From the NCBI GenBank assembly GCA_002478865.1, contig DLJZ01000002.1, forward strand, positions 372,001 through 436,000: a stretch of DNA of 64,000 nt, given 5' to 3'. The notes beneath the pieces were generated by a model. The model ran no database searches and had not been told where the DNA came from. It saw only the letters and a list, made by a program, of their open reading frames with translations. Source of the DNA: Hungatella sp. UBA7603. GTDB lineage: Bacteria; Bacillota; Clostridia; Lachnospirales; Lachnospiraceae. This document shows, in pieces, positions 46,256 to 60,900 of this stretch. The stretch's first letter is position 1. Every line of letters begins with the position of its first letter. The translations under genes were made by a program, and so were the position numbers.

Positions 46256-46329
46256 CGTTCCCGAGGTGATTTGAACACCCGGCCTACCGCTTAGGAGGCG
46301 GTCGCTCTATCCAGCTGAGCTACGGAAAC
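46256..46329 (-). tRNA. tRNA-Arg (anticodon CCT)
   Basis: The 74-base gene folds as a cloverleaf: acceptor GTTTCCG/CGGGAAC with discriminator G, D-arm AGCTCAGCTGGATAGAGC, anticodon loop CTCCTAA on a CCGC/GCGG stem, and T-arm CGGGTGTTCAAATCACCT, which has a C-G-rich end with a mismatch. CCT reads AGG arginine codons. CCA is not encoded. Confidence 0.95.
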
Positions 46330-46415
46330 ATTACTGCTAACAGCAATTGCTGCTTCACAGTGCACTAATTATTATATTCATAATTGTCCTTTTCGTCAAG
46401 ACATAACTTCCATTA

Positions 46416-47300
46416 TTATAATTTCACTTTAAAATTTAAGTCTCCCTGCATCCAAATCTGTCCTTTGAACCTGCGTCCTACCTCAGGGGTTCCCACCAAA
46501 TCTTTTTTGGCGATACCAACATGGAAGATCAAATCGCTGCACTCTAAGGTAAAATCATAGACCTCTTCTTCTGTGATCTTGTTTTTCTTCTCATCAATCT
46601 TAATGATCTCACCAATAATCGAATACTGGTCGCATTCTATGCCACAAGGCATAAAGCAAGAATCAATGATAGAATAAAGATCTTCCTTCATCGCTCTTCT
46701 GGAAGCCTGAGAATATAAATCAATATCTTCAATGGTGAGGGTTTCCATGGCATCCTCATCTCCATTTTTCGCAGCCTCTAAAAGAGTGTTGCGGTCTTTG
46801 GCTTCAACTCTGGCTTTTGCTCTCTGAGTTTCTGTTTTCTGTATAGGAAGAAGTACCTTACCACTGACAGACAGACCGGAAAGGCAAACATCTTTTGTGT
46901 CCATGGTTTTATTTTCAATCAAACGCTCACGGCATTCAAGGGAATTGTCTATATAAAATATGAGGGATATACCCACTTTATATTCATCTAAAAGACCGGC
47001 ATAAGTCTCTCGCTCCGTATGGCGCTGAACGGAACAGGGAACATTTGATGTCATATCACTGGTTTTCAAATAAGGATAGTAGTAGCTTCTTTGGAAATTC
47101 CCTTCCTGGTCCACCTCTCCATACATTACAATCCCCATTCCTGGAGCCACTTCCTTACGAAGCTCACAAAGATTGGAATCTTCATCAATCTGGATCCGCT
47201 TTAAACCGGAAAGATCTTCACAGAGCTGGTCCAAAAGTTTCTCTATGTCCCGGTCTTTCTCATAAAGGCTAAAACCAATGGTTCTTAGGAATTTGTGCAT
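46416..47300 (-). CDS. DUF3881 family protein
   Basis: The 294-residue protein (MHKFLRTIGFSLYEKDRDIE) matches the DUF3881 family found in Lachnospiraceae and related clostridia. It is soluble, acidic, with a conserved part GIVMYGEVDQEGNFQRSYYY and a C-terminal beta-rich part (HVGIAKKDLVGTPEVGRRFK). The function is unknown. AGGTGATG lies before the ATG. Confidence 0.82.
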   Translation of the reverse strand: MHKFLRTIGFSLYEKDRDIEKLLDQLCEDLSGLKRIQIDEDSNLCELRKEVAPGMGIVMYGEVDQEGNFQRSYYYPYLKTSDMTSNVPCSVQRHTERETYAGLLDEYKVGISLIFYIDNSLECRERLIENKTMDTKDVCLSGLSVSGKVLLPIQKTETQRAKARVEAKDRNTLLEAAKNGDEDAMETLTIEDIDLYSQASRRAMKEDLYSIIDSCFMPCGIECDQYSIIGEIIKIDEKKNKITEEEVYDFTLECSDLIFHVGIAKKDLVGTPEVGRRFKGQIWMQGDLNFKVKL

Positions 47301-47339
47301 AGAATCATCACCTGCTTTCTGTTTAATCGCATATTTTTC

Positions 47340-47371
47340 AAAAAAACAATAAGGCGAAGAACACTCCGCCT
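47340..47371 (-). terminator. Terminator of gdhA
   Basis: An imperfect hairpin AGGCG-n10-CGCCT followed on the minus strand by TATTG and a T7 run, about 70 bases after gdhA. Confidence 0.7.
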
Positions 47372-47441
47372 CAAGTCTTATCGCTTATTATATACTAAAA
47401 CCATTCACAATGCCAGTAAAATTTTCTGGATAATATCAGGA

Positions 47442-48803
<1,362 letters not shown>

Positions 48804-48852
48804 TCACTTCAACTGCTTTATAAAATTAAGTTTCTAAAAAATGGCAAAAAGA

Positions 48853-48877
48853 GGCCAGAACTCTCATAGTTCCGGCC
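48853..48877 (-). terminator. Terminator of the giant surface protein gene
   Basis: GGCC(A/G)GAACT-type arms pair over a 5-base loop with one mismatch, followed on the minus strand by TCTTTTTGCC. It lies 70 bases after the stop codon and just upstream of gdhA on the same strand. Confidence 0.75.
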
Positions 48878-48946
48878 CCTTTGCCTGTTCACTTCCTGAA
48901 GGAAATTATAACAAGTTAATTTAATAAAGTCAATAACTGGTTTGGT

Positions 48947-51900
48947 TTAATTATTCTCCTTTTCTTTGTTCTTTTTTGTAAGTGCTGCATAAAGAGCCAG
49001 CATAAATCCAGATAGCGTAACCATCACTTTTCCTGCGTTATTCTTACGCTCCCCTGTCTTTGGAAGCCTTGCAAGAGGTACATTTCCATCATCCACCTGC
49101 AATAGCTCAACCGACTGGTCTGCAGGAAGATTTGCTAGGGGTACTTGATCTGGCACTATGGTGACCGTTGGGCTGGTTGGTCTTCTTCCGCCGCCGTCGT
49201 CCCGATCTCCTCCTGTACTTATTCTTGCGTCCTGAATGGAGATGGTGAATCGGTTGACACCGTCTAAGGTGACTGGCGGTATGTTGTTGTTGATGTAGTA
49301 ACCGGAAGGAGCTTTTGTTTCAATAAAGGTATAAGTATCCTTTGGAAGCCGCTTGATGATAAACTGCCCATCATCTCCAGTTACAATGGTTCCTGCAACG
49401 GATTTATCCGGTGAATAGCCAGCAAAGGATCCCTGATACATCATTACATATCTGCCATCAGATGCTTTCAATAAAAACTCTGCCCCTTTCAGTCTTAGGT
49501 CTGCAAATATTGCATTTGTCTTAAGAACCGTTATGGCTGACGGCATATTTTCCACTGGCCCTTCTGTCTTTGTTAGCAGGCCAGAGGTGGTATAGAGAAC
49601 TTCTTTCTTTGTACTTCCAAGGGTAAATTCTCTGGTCCATGGCTGAGTGCCTAAGATATAGCCGTCTGGGGCTTTTGTCTCAGTCAGTCGGTAAGTTCCA
49701 TAAGGAAGGTTTTCGATTGCCCCCTTCCCTTGTAGTGCAAGGGTTATGGTAGTTCCCTTTACCTGATTCAAATCCCAGGATGCTCCCTGAGCCGCCGCTA
49801 AGCTGCGGTAGCTATCCCAGGCCCCAGGTACTAAGGTTTCCAGGTTTGTAAGGGTAAATTCTGCCCCATTCAGCCTGATGCCTTTTTCCTCTGCATCTAC
49901 CTTTTCAAGCTCGATTCTTCCTGTGCTGATTTGATTGGTTACAAGCAGCTCCGTTGGTTGGTCATCAGGTACAGAGACCTTTCCATCGGGATTTTTTAAT
50001 ACGGTAATGGTTCCATCCTTATTTACCCTGATGTAGAAAGGCTCTAAGGAATCGTACCGGTCCGTCGCAATCTCTTTTAACTGATAATCCCCATGCTTTA
50101 AGCCTAGTTTAATAATTCCATCTTCTCCGGTGGTAAATAATCCGGTACCGGAATCGTCCTCTGCGTGGAACCGTTCTGATCCAAACAAGGATAATAGTCC
50201 ACCGTCTTCATACTTGCCCGGTCCCAGAATACGAAATTGCATTCCGCTTATGCTTCGGCCTAAATTGTCCGTCTTACGAAGCTGAATCTCATATTGAGCA
50301 CGTTCATTTACAATGACGTTGTTATTTCCAAGATCCGCTTCTTTTTGGTCTTCTGTCAGGGTAAAGTCAATTACGGCTTTTCCGCTCAGGCTTAAATATC
50401 CGGTTGGTGCCATCTCCTCTTTCAAGGTATAAGATCCATAAGGAATTCCCTTTAAGGAAATGTGGCCATTTACTGCCGTAAACAGGATTTTACCTTCCTC
50501 TATTGCCAGGTCATCCATTCCCATATTTTGTAGATCATCCTGGCTCATGTTCTTTAGATTGGAACTAAAGTCATTCCATGCTCCCTCTACTTGGGATTTC
50601 TTTTCTGTAACAGAGAATCTGGCTTCCTTTAACTTTTCTCCGGTTTCTTTGTCTGTCTTATCAAAAATCAGCGCTCCGGTGCCGTAACGGTTGGTTATGA
50701 AATCATTTCCGTCTGCCTGAATGGTCTCTACGTCACTGTCGTTCTTTAAGGTCACTTGGTAAACGTTATCACTACGTTCAAATCCGGTTGGGGCTTTTGT
50801 CTCTTTTATATAATAGGTGCCAAGTGGCAGCATCTCTGATTCGCCCGCTCCGTCTGTTCCGGTGATGATGGTTCCTTTTTTTGTTACTAAATCCTGGTCA
50901 GAATAGATTTCAAACTCGGCTCCAGCAAGCTTCTTTTCATGGTCATGAGCTGAAGTCTTGATAAGTCTGATTTTCGCCTCGCTTCTTACATCGTATACCA
51001 CCACAGCGTCTCTGTTTCCGGAAGAAAGTATGGTAATCTTTGTATCTCCGGTGAGAGAATAATTCTCAGGTGCTTTGATTTCTTTTAAGATGTACTCTCC
51101 AGCTGGCAGACGTTTTATGGTTGCTTTCCCATCTGGTCCAATGACAAACCGTGTGGTTTCGTCCTCCTGATTCTTCACTCCAAGATAAGAGAGAGTATCA
51201 TTCAGGCTGACATAGTTTCCGTCTTGAGTAACCAGGGTAAATTCAGCTCCAATAAGAAGCTTTTTCGTAATCTCATCCTGCTTTTCAATGATTAATACAT
51301 GAGGTTCATTATCTACTCCCTGATTGCCGGTGAGGATAAGGCCTTCTGGACTTTCCAGCTTAAATTCCTTTCTCCACTCCTTTCCAGGTTCTAAAATATA
51401 ACCTTCCGGTGCTTTTATTTCTTTTAACGTATAACTTCCATATGGAATCTGAGTCAGGGTTCCGATTTTATTTGTCTCAGTTCCTGTCACTTTAAACCGG
51501 ATAAAGAGTGTTCCATCTTCCTCTCCTGACGTCACGCCAGACACTCCCAGACCTGTAATATGCTCCTGGTAGGCTTTAAACGCTCCTTCAATTAAGGAAT
51601 TACCGCTAAGCTCAAATTCTGCGCCTGTGATCGTTGTATGGCTTTCCCCATCCCGTTTCTCAATGACAAGAGGTGCGGTCTTAACTGTATTTTCTACTGA
51701 GATATTAATTTCCTTCTGCTGCGAGCTTACTAAGGTAAGTTCTTTTCTCTGGTCCGAGCCAAGTAACGATACATTTCCGCCTGCTGCCACTCTTACAAAG
51801 AAAGGTTCTATTGATTGGTAACCGTCTGAAGGAAGTTCTTTAATCTTGTAGTCACCATAAGGCAGATTCCAGGTGATAAGGCCCTCAGCATCGGTTTCTT

Positions 51901-54900
51901 TTACTTCATATCCTGTATTGTTTGCATCTTTTAATACAAGACGTTCCTTAGAAAATGGTACCCAGGATTTGCCTTCATAGGTTCCAGGCCCTTCAATTGC
52001 AAAGGAAATGCCTTTTACCTGTTTGTTGCCTGAGCTATCTGTTTTCCTTAACGTAAGAAGGTAACCAGCTCTTGTATTGGTGATTATATTACCTGAAATT
52101 CCTGGCAATGTCACCTTCTGCCCATCATCGGAAACCGTAAAGTCCAGATCTCCCTGTTTCTTTGTAATGTCATACCCTTCTGGTACACGAATTTCTGATA
52201 AGGTATAGGAACCATAAGGAATTCCTGTAAGCGTAACGTCTCCGGTCAAGGTCTCAAATTCCATTCCCCGATCCGTTTCTTCTGCTTTTGCAACTCCCAT
52301 TGATTTTTGATTCCCTATGACATCTGCGGTGAATGCCTTCCAAGCCAATTCTGGCACGTCAGACTGGGCCTTTAGTAAAAAGGCTGCCCCTGGTAAACCA
52401 TTTCCAGTTGCTTCATCCACCTTTTTAAATGTAAGGGATCCCATTTTGTAAGCATTCTTAACCGTAACAATACTCGGAATTTTATCTTCTTCTGTCTTAA
52501 ATTCCTTGCTCTTAAGTACCCAGGCTTTTTGCTCCTTTACTTTAAAGGATTTCATTAGTTCCATCTCTGTGGACTGGGCATTATCCATCTCAAACCCTTC
52601 AGGTGACTGATCTTCTACCACAATGTAATTCCGGTAATAGAATAAATCTCCTGCTTGAAAGACTGCCTCTCCATCCTCTAAAGTCGTACTTCCTTCTGCT
52701 GCGGGAGCGCCTAACACCTTAGTATCTGTAATCGCAGAATTTTGAAGTGTTTCCAACTCTTCATTGGTATAAGGTCCATAAATACTAAAATGAACTCCTT
52801 TTACCGGATTACCAAGAGAATCGGTCTTCTTCACCTTCACGTTACGGTAAGGTACAAAGCCAATGTCCTTTGTGGTATCATACTCGCCGGAGGTGGACCA
52901 TAAGAAGAAATCTTCCGATACATATCCGGTTTTTCCTTCCTTAAAGTTACTGTCAGCACTCTCCGTTTGGTTCCTTCCGCCATCCCTTAAGGTAGCTGGT
53001 GTTCTGGATCGTCCTGCCTCTTTATTCTCTCCATCAGCCATCATAAATGGCTTTGTAAGTTTTAAGACCAGATCTTCATAGCCAACAGGCATCTGTCCAG
53101 TGGTCACACGAATTCGGTAGTGAGCTGGGTCATCTCCCTTAAGCTTTGATACATTTAATGCCTGGTTCACATACCAGCTATTTTCCTCATCCTGGGTAAA
53201 TTGTGTTCCAGTGATTCCAAAAGGTTTGGCAGGAGTCAATCCACCAAAGGTAAATCTGGCATCTGGACCTGCTGCCCCAACCACCTCATCATCTCCGCTC
53301 TTTCCATACTTAATCAGGCTGACATTAAAATAGCCGGACGAGAGTACTGGTAAAAGATCGGTTAGAAGGTGATCTCTGGATGGTTCTGTATGTTGTATCC
53401 CTCGGTTGATTTCATCAATAAAGATGCGTCCGGAGACTTTTACATCACCTGGTACTAAAAGGACCTGAGTCGAATTGCTGTTTTGCATCTGTCCAGTGGG
53501 TTTTTCGTTTCCGTTCTTTCCACCTTCTCTATAGCTGTAGGTGAGAGCAAAGTCATTGACTGCATATCCATAGGCAACTTCTTCAAGTTCCTTTGACGTG
53601 TTATATGGCACTGTAGTTTTGTAAACAATTACCAGATTTTCTCCTGGTGCCAGGTAGAAGTCCTTATCCGTGATCTTTAACCGGAAGGCGCTAGGATCGC
53701 TGCCACTGCCGGACCAGAAACCATTGCCATTGTCGCTTAAGACTCCATTTTTTGCAGCTTTTACTGTGTTTTTGTTGTCAAATGCCTGATTGGAATAAGA
53801 CATCTGATAATTAAAGTCTTCAACCTTTCGCCCAGGATCGCTATCATCCTTCTTATTTTCAATGGATAAGGACTGGATATTTTCAAACCGTATCCGGTAA
53901 TCACTTAAACGGTCGTTGCTATCAGCATTTAAATCTCCTTTCGTCGGAAGGATATCCATAAGCTGAAGACTGGAAACGTAATTGGTACTAGAATCATTGT
54001 TAATAGTTAGTCGGTATAAGACAGAACCATCGTAGGAGGTATCTCCGTCTCCGTCAATGGTCTTAGCTGTTCTGCCTGCCGTTGTACCAGATACAAATCT
54101 GGTGTCTAAATTACCTTTCACTTCTTTAAAAAGCCTTAGGCCTGTTCCCGTGCTCATGAAATTTTCTGCGGAATCAGAAACGTATCCGTAAGAGCGGTAC
54201 TTCTCCTCTGGAAGGAGCACTCCACTTGGCAGGTCAGCACTTGGCCACTGGTCTCCTGAATTGGTTTCTACCATAAAGGAGGCACCCGTTTTATTGAGTG
54301 AGAAAGCTGGCTGAAGAACGTCACTGGTGACATAAAGCTTATTTAAAATGTTTTTGCCATAGCTTACAATATTACCTGCTACCTTTGCCTGAACCCCTAC
54401 GGTGACCTGTTCATTTTGTTTTAACTCTCCACTTAATACGATGAACAGGGTTTCCTGACCCGTAAGAGCATCCACCTTTTTCACAGTCTTTTCAATTCCT
54501 ACTCCCTGAGGCCCTTTGACAATGGAAACAGCTTTCAAGATACGGTCTTCTCCATCCACCTCTCCAGAGACTGTAACCCCTTCTGGTATGTGGTCAATGA
54601 GTACGGGTTTTCTCATAGGGACGATGTCTGGATCATTGCTTTTAGTCACATTTTTCACCGTTAAGGTGTAATTTAATATGTCATTTGCCTGAACTTCTTT
54701 CATCGGAGTCACATTTTTCTCTGCTGTAATCACAGGCGCCTTGCTCTGGACGATAGGAATATTAACAAAAGAAGCCTGCATTTTTGTCTTTATTTCCTGG
54801 CTTAATGTTCCTTTGCTGTCCCATTCCCGGTAGCTGATGGTAGAATCTGCCTGGTTATTAATGTATTTAATCTCTTCTTTATAACTTCCATTGGATAGCT

Positions 54901-57900
54901 TTGCATCCTGGCGGAACAGCTTTACGCCAACCTCTACGCTTCCTGGCGTGAAGTCCTGACCGAGAATGTATTTGTGCTCCGTTGAGTTTTTCAACGTATC
55001 ATCCCGGTAGCTAATCTGGAACGACTTAACATTCTTTCCGCTAACAGGTCGGATCAGACCGATTTCACCGTCACCGGATACCTTAACGCTCTGTACTCCT
55101 CCCACTTGGGTTCCCTTAAAGTCATAGAAGGTCACATCTGCCATAATGGTTCCGGTCTTCCCTCCACGTATCCGGTTTTGTTCCGTTGATTTTCCAGGTT
55201 TTATAGAGGTTATGGTGTACTTTTCGTTGGTGTACTCAGAATCCGGAAGAACGTTCTTACCACTGTCAAGCATGGTAAGTCCAAGGTCCCTTATGACAAA
55301 TCCATCCAAAGGAATTGTGTTGGTCACATGGGGAGTCAGAGTATAGGTTGCTGTCTGACCGTCATTCCACCATAGATCCTTTAATGATGCGGTAAGAGAT
55401 GTCTTTTCCAAGGTCACATCTGTTTTCTGTTTCACATTGGTAAATTCAAGGGATCCAGGTATGGTTCCTTTTTCGATTGTCACCTCTTTTTTATAGACCG
55501 TTCTCTCATCGTCCCGGTTAATAATATAGCCATTTTGATTTTCCAGAACCTGTGTTTCTTCTATCTCATACGTACCAGGAAGAAGTTGTATGGTGGTTCC
55601 GGTTTCGCCGTATGCCACAGGAATCACATCTCCCACCTGGTTTCCGGTCTTTTTATCCGTTACCTTGATGGTTACTTTGATGGATGCATCCGGGTTATCT
55701 TGCCTGTTAATATCATTTTTAAATATCTTAAGTGGCAGCGCCTCCTGATTATGGGCTTTGAATTCATATACCCCTGGTAGGATCGTATTCTCATCAGCCA
55801 GCACATAAAGTTCCTGACCGCTAATAATCCCGCCGTCCTTGCTCACATCTGTGATGACTGGTTTTATAGTCCCTTTTTCTCCACCAAAGGAATCCATACG
55901 GTACTTTAGGAATCCTTGATCCTTCTCCTCTACCTCTTTCACTGCATAAGCTTCTAATGGTTCTATGGAAAGTCCTAAGAAGGATACTTTTCCACTACTA
56001 TCTGTAAGGCCCTGTGATACATAGGTCCATGTTCCAGAAGAGGATTTTTTATAAAGCTCAAAGGTTATGCCTGGTTTTAGTGCTTCTCCGGTTCCATTTC
56101 CGCTGTACTTGGTTACCCATAAGTCCACTCCGCTCTTGTTTGGCATGGTGACTTCTGTGGTCTTCCCAGTCTCTGCTAGGAGCCCTCCTTCTGGGAAAGC
56201 AGTCTTAATACTAATATAACCAGCTGGAGCACTTACTTCCTTGATGTAATACTGACCGTCATGGTGCTGCTTTGTAGAAAATACGATTTCATAACTACCA
56301 CTTTGGCCAATCTCGGTGAAGTCTCCTACCTTATTGTTAAACTCAGGATCGCTATAAAGCTGGAAGACTCCGCCAGTTAACTTCATAGTCGAATCTTCTG
56401 ACTTCACCTTTGTTAAGACTACCTTTGCTTTTGCATATCGGTTCTTAACCGTAACTGATACGGGAGCCTTGGAAGTAAAATCAGCTGCTCCTCCTGCCTG
56501 GAAATATCCATCTGCAAAGAGAGTTCCATTCTCCACTCCGTTATCGGATGAAAGTACCCAATCTGCCTGCTCCTGTTCCTTTAAGTAGTAGGCTCCGCCT
56601 TCTGGATTTTGAGGCAGCAATACGCTTTTACTTCCGGTATAATGACCATCTTTAGCTATGAACTGGTTAATCTTAACTTGAACCGGCGTTCCGTTTTCGT
56701 CAAGAACTGGTTGATATGCATTGTTTCCATAAGTATAAACATCAAATACAATCTGAGCCGGTAGCTTCTCTTCTAACTTATCGTCTTTTTGGAAGCCTTC
56801 CCCGAACTCCAGATTCTTTGTTATGGTAAGCTCTACCTTTTTCCTGTTATCAATGGAGATGGTTGTGTCTTTATAAGCAGGCCCCATATCTCCAGTTACT
56901 GCAACAATCACAGGTCTTGTATCCTTGGTATAACCTTCCGGTGCTTTTTCCTCTGTGATTCGATACCATCCTGGTGGGCAATCCTTTAACGCGTAGGAGC
57001 CGTCCCCCTGGTCTAGAAGTTTACCATTTGCCAGTGCAAACCCCTGCTCCGGCTTTTTATACCCAGGATCTTCTACGTCTGCAAGCTGACCCTGAGCGTA
57101 ATCAATTCCTGCACGGAACTTCATATACTCAACCTTAAATGATGCTCCCTTTAAGCTTGCATCGCTTTGATTCGTCTCCCCATCTTTCTTATAGATTAAG
57201 AGTTCAGAAAGCCTTGGGTTTTTAACAGTCAATGTGGAGAGGTTTCCAGTCACAATTGCATTTTCGGGCCATAGAGCTACCTTCTCTCCGTCTGCCTTTG
57301 GAGAATAGCCCACAGCAACCCTCTGAGACTCAAAATAACCATCCGTAACCAGCTTTGTGGCATCAGTGCTTAAATCTTCCTTTAACAAGGTGTATGGTCC
57401 ACTCTCAAGCCCTGAGAACCTGGCAACGTATCTGCCATCTTCTGTTTTTACAACCGTGGCATTTAGCGTGGAACCGGTGTCTCTTTTAATGGTGAATCCA
57501 ATTCCCTTAAGTCCATCCGGCTTTTCTCCGTTCCAAGTCATCTTTTCAATCTCAAGATTAGGGCGTTCCGGGTTATATACATTGACTGTAAGGGGAGAAC
57601 TTCCTACGGTGAAATAGCGGTAAAGGCCAACCTGGCCATTGTACATGGTAAGATAAGTTTTCGCTAAATGATCAGGCAGAATTTCTCTTATGCGGTAATG
57701 TCCTGAGGAAAGTCCTCCTGGTATGACAACACGCCCATCACTTGTTGTTGTATAGGTTTGGGCCTTAATGTACTCATACCCCGTATCCTTCCACTGATAC
57801 TTCCATAATTCCAATGTTACCCCACTTAGAGGGGTTCTAGTTATGTTCAACCCGTCAAGGGCATCATCGGTTTTTCCAAAGGTATTCAAATCCGGCACAT

Positions 57901-60900
57901 ACCCATACTTCACCAGTGTTACAGGATATTCTGAGGATAAAATGTTCATCAAACGATGGGCTGCATCCTTTGTCTTATCCCAGAAATACTGGGTATCGAT
58001 AGTATCCTTATCCTTATCAACCGTAACAGAGAGTTGATGCAGGGTTGGGTCCAGACGAACCTTGGAAGGAGCATAGATTTCTTCCAGGGCAAATTCTGCC
58101 TGAAGTTGATGTTTTTCTTCATTGAGCTTAAATAAATCTTCCCGGTATAGATTCTTTTCTTCCAGCTTCTGTTTCAAATCATCGAAGTTTATAATCTTGG
58201 AGAGCCCGTAACCGGTTTTATACGTTCCGTCAGATTCCAGACCAGTCTCAATGACATCAACAGCTATCAACTTTTCTTTTGTAACCGGATCAAGAAGCCA
58301 AATCTGGAACTTCGCCCCGCCCAGTAAAGTGGGTTGTGCTCCTGAAGTTTCATCCTTTAACCATTTATTTAGGGCAATCTGAAAATGATACCGGGCTAGC
58401 CCTCCCGGACCTTCTCCGTGAGTGTTTTTTATCTCCGCGATCCGGTTATTTCTTCCATTCTCATATGGGTGACGGATGCTTTCCCAGCCTTTATAATCCC
58501 CTGCCTTTGGTACAAATACCGCAACAATCTGAGGGCCATTTGGTAAAACATAGCCTACTGCTGGTTCATTTTCTACCAGCCAGTATACCTTTCCAGCTTC
58601 CAGGATGGAGGTATCAAATTCTCCGTCTGCCCTGGCTCCAGTTTTTGGATCAATGCGGGTTCCACTCTCATAATGATCAACAGCTTCAAACCTGTTTTTA
58701 TCTTCCAGATCGTTTAACTGAATGGATGAGAGAGACTTGTTGTCATCAAGCATTTTAAATAGGGTGAATTTTGCTCCATTTACCTTTTCCGGTCCATGGG
58801 TCGTTCCATTTGGCAGCACTCCTGCACATATCTTCAACACATTAAACTGAACCCATGACCTGTAATTATAGAGAGGATTTGTATTCTGAACCAGGGAATC
58901 TGCTGTCTGATTCAGATTTTTTCCCGTATACTTTATGGCATTGTATCTTGATTCTAAATCCTTAACAGGTAGGTTCTTTGAAGGCTCTCCATTTTCTAAT
59001 GGAAGAGGTTTTTTCTCTCCCATATTTAGATCAAAGGAAAGACCTGTTTCCTGTCTGTCCGGAACTCTTACCTCTGCAACAAAATAAGTATCATTCCGGT
59101 TGATATCCTGGAACGTTGCCACTCCATCATAGGAATTGGTGGTTTCTGTCTTCACGTAATCCGCTAGCTCTGGGTTTGCTGCATTCACCTTATAGAGAGC
59201 CAGCTTTACATTTCCCAGCACCCGGTTAATCTGATAAAACTGATCATTCCAGCCATCCTGCCAGTATTTCTGAGTTCTAATGGTAAGCTTTGGTTCGTTT
59301 TTGATGATAAGATTTTTTCCTCCGGCGGTACCATTTTCCGTGGTTATGATTGTGCCTTCCTTCAGGTAAGTAGTTAGTACCTCATAGGACTGCAGATAAC
59401 CTGATGGCGGTGTAATTTCTGCAATGACATAAGAAATCCGGTTTCCATTATCATCAAATATCTTTAACGCACTGCTGTCAAAAAGAACCTGACCATTGGA
59501 ATCACTGGTCTTTTGCTGAATGGCTTTCTTAATGCTGTTTTCCCAGTCATTTTCATTGAAATCCTGTTTGTTGAAAATACCAAGAACTGCACCCTGAACC
59601 GTAGTATCCTTAAGAGCATTCTTTTTGATTACCTTTACCCTTCCAAGGTTCTGGTAGTTTTCGAAGGGCTTGCTTCCCTGATTGAAATTAAGATCCATTT
59701 TCTTTTCGCCACTAGTAATTGCCGCTGTAATGATAAATGGTCCGTAGTAGACCTGGGATCCCATAATCTCATATCCTGGATAAACACCATCCCCTTGTTC
59801 TTTCAGCAGAAATTTAGGATTAATGATGTTACTCGGTACATTTTCTTTAAAGTAATATGTTCCAGGTGCTATGGGTTGACTCTGATTTGACACCAACGTA
59901 TTGCTTCCGCTTGGGAGCGCTATCTGGTGGAAACCACTTCCATCCTTTGTATACACCTCAAAGGGAGCAGAAATATTGCTTGTGTCTGTTCCATCTGCCT
60001 GATGAAGAATCTTCTTTAAGGTAACTTCCTTAAATGGTTTGTTGTAGACTATCTTCTTTAAAGGTTTGGAGCTGGAAAACCACTCTTCCAGCATTTTTCT
60101 AGTCACCGGACCGTTTGGTGTTGTTATGGTGCTGGTTTCTTCCTTTACGAAGTTTTTAGGTGCCTCTGTCTCCTCCACTACATAAGTGGTTCCAGGGTCA
60201 AGTGAAATGAATTTTCCACTTTGAGTGATTGCACCTGCATATACTTGCTGACCATTATCCTGTCTTGTTATTTTGAATTTTGCACTAATGCTGGCCTTCG
60301 TATTTGTGATGTCATACTTATAAAACCAGTAAGGAACCTTTTGAGGAACGTTATAAGCATTGACGCTATTCTCTTGCTCCCGTCTCACTTCATATGGACC
60401 TATCACAGGCTGACTTACGCCATTAATATTGGCTTCCATCATTTTATCCGGATCTTCTGATTCCAGACGAGCATCTGTGTTCACTTCGTACCAGTAATAT
60501 TTTTTTGTAACATCAATACCCTTAACGGTAATGGCTCCATTTGAGTCTGTCTTATAAACAAGACCATTGCTTACCTCAGTCAGGACTCCTCCATTTTTAT
60601 CCGAAGAGTAAAGCTTAAAGCTGTAATTTTGCTTGGAAGCACTCTTATTTAAGGTTCCGTTGGTATTAATTGCCCAAACGGTTTTATTCAGCTTTAAGGT
60701 TCCACCCTTATTGTTCTTAACTTCCAGCTCATTGGTATTAAGAGGAGAAAGGGTAAATTCCTTATAGAGATACGTCTTGTTGGAAATAATCTCTTGCTTG
60801 AACCCATCCTCTGGACGGTTTCCGTCCGAATAACCATCCGGAACGAATTCTACCAATCGATAATTAAACTTAATCCCATCCTTACCCATAACAGGGAGAA

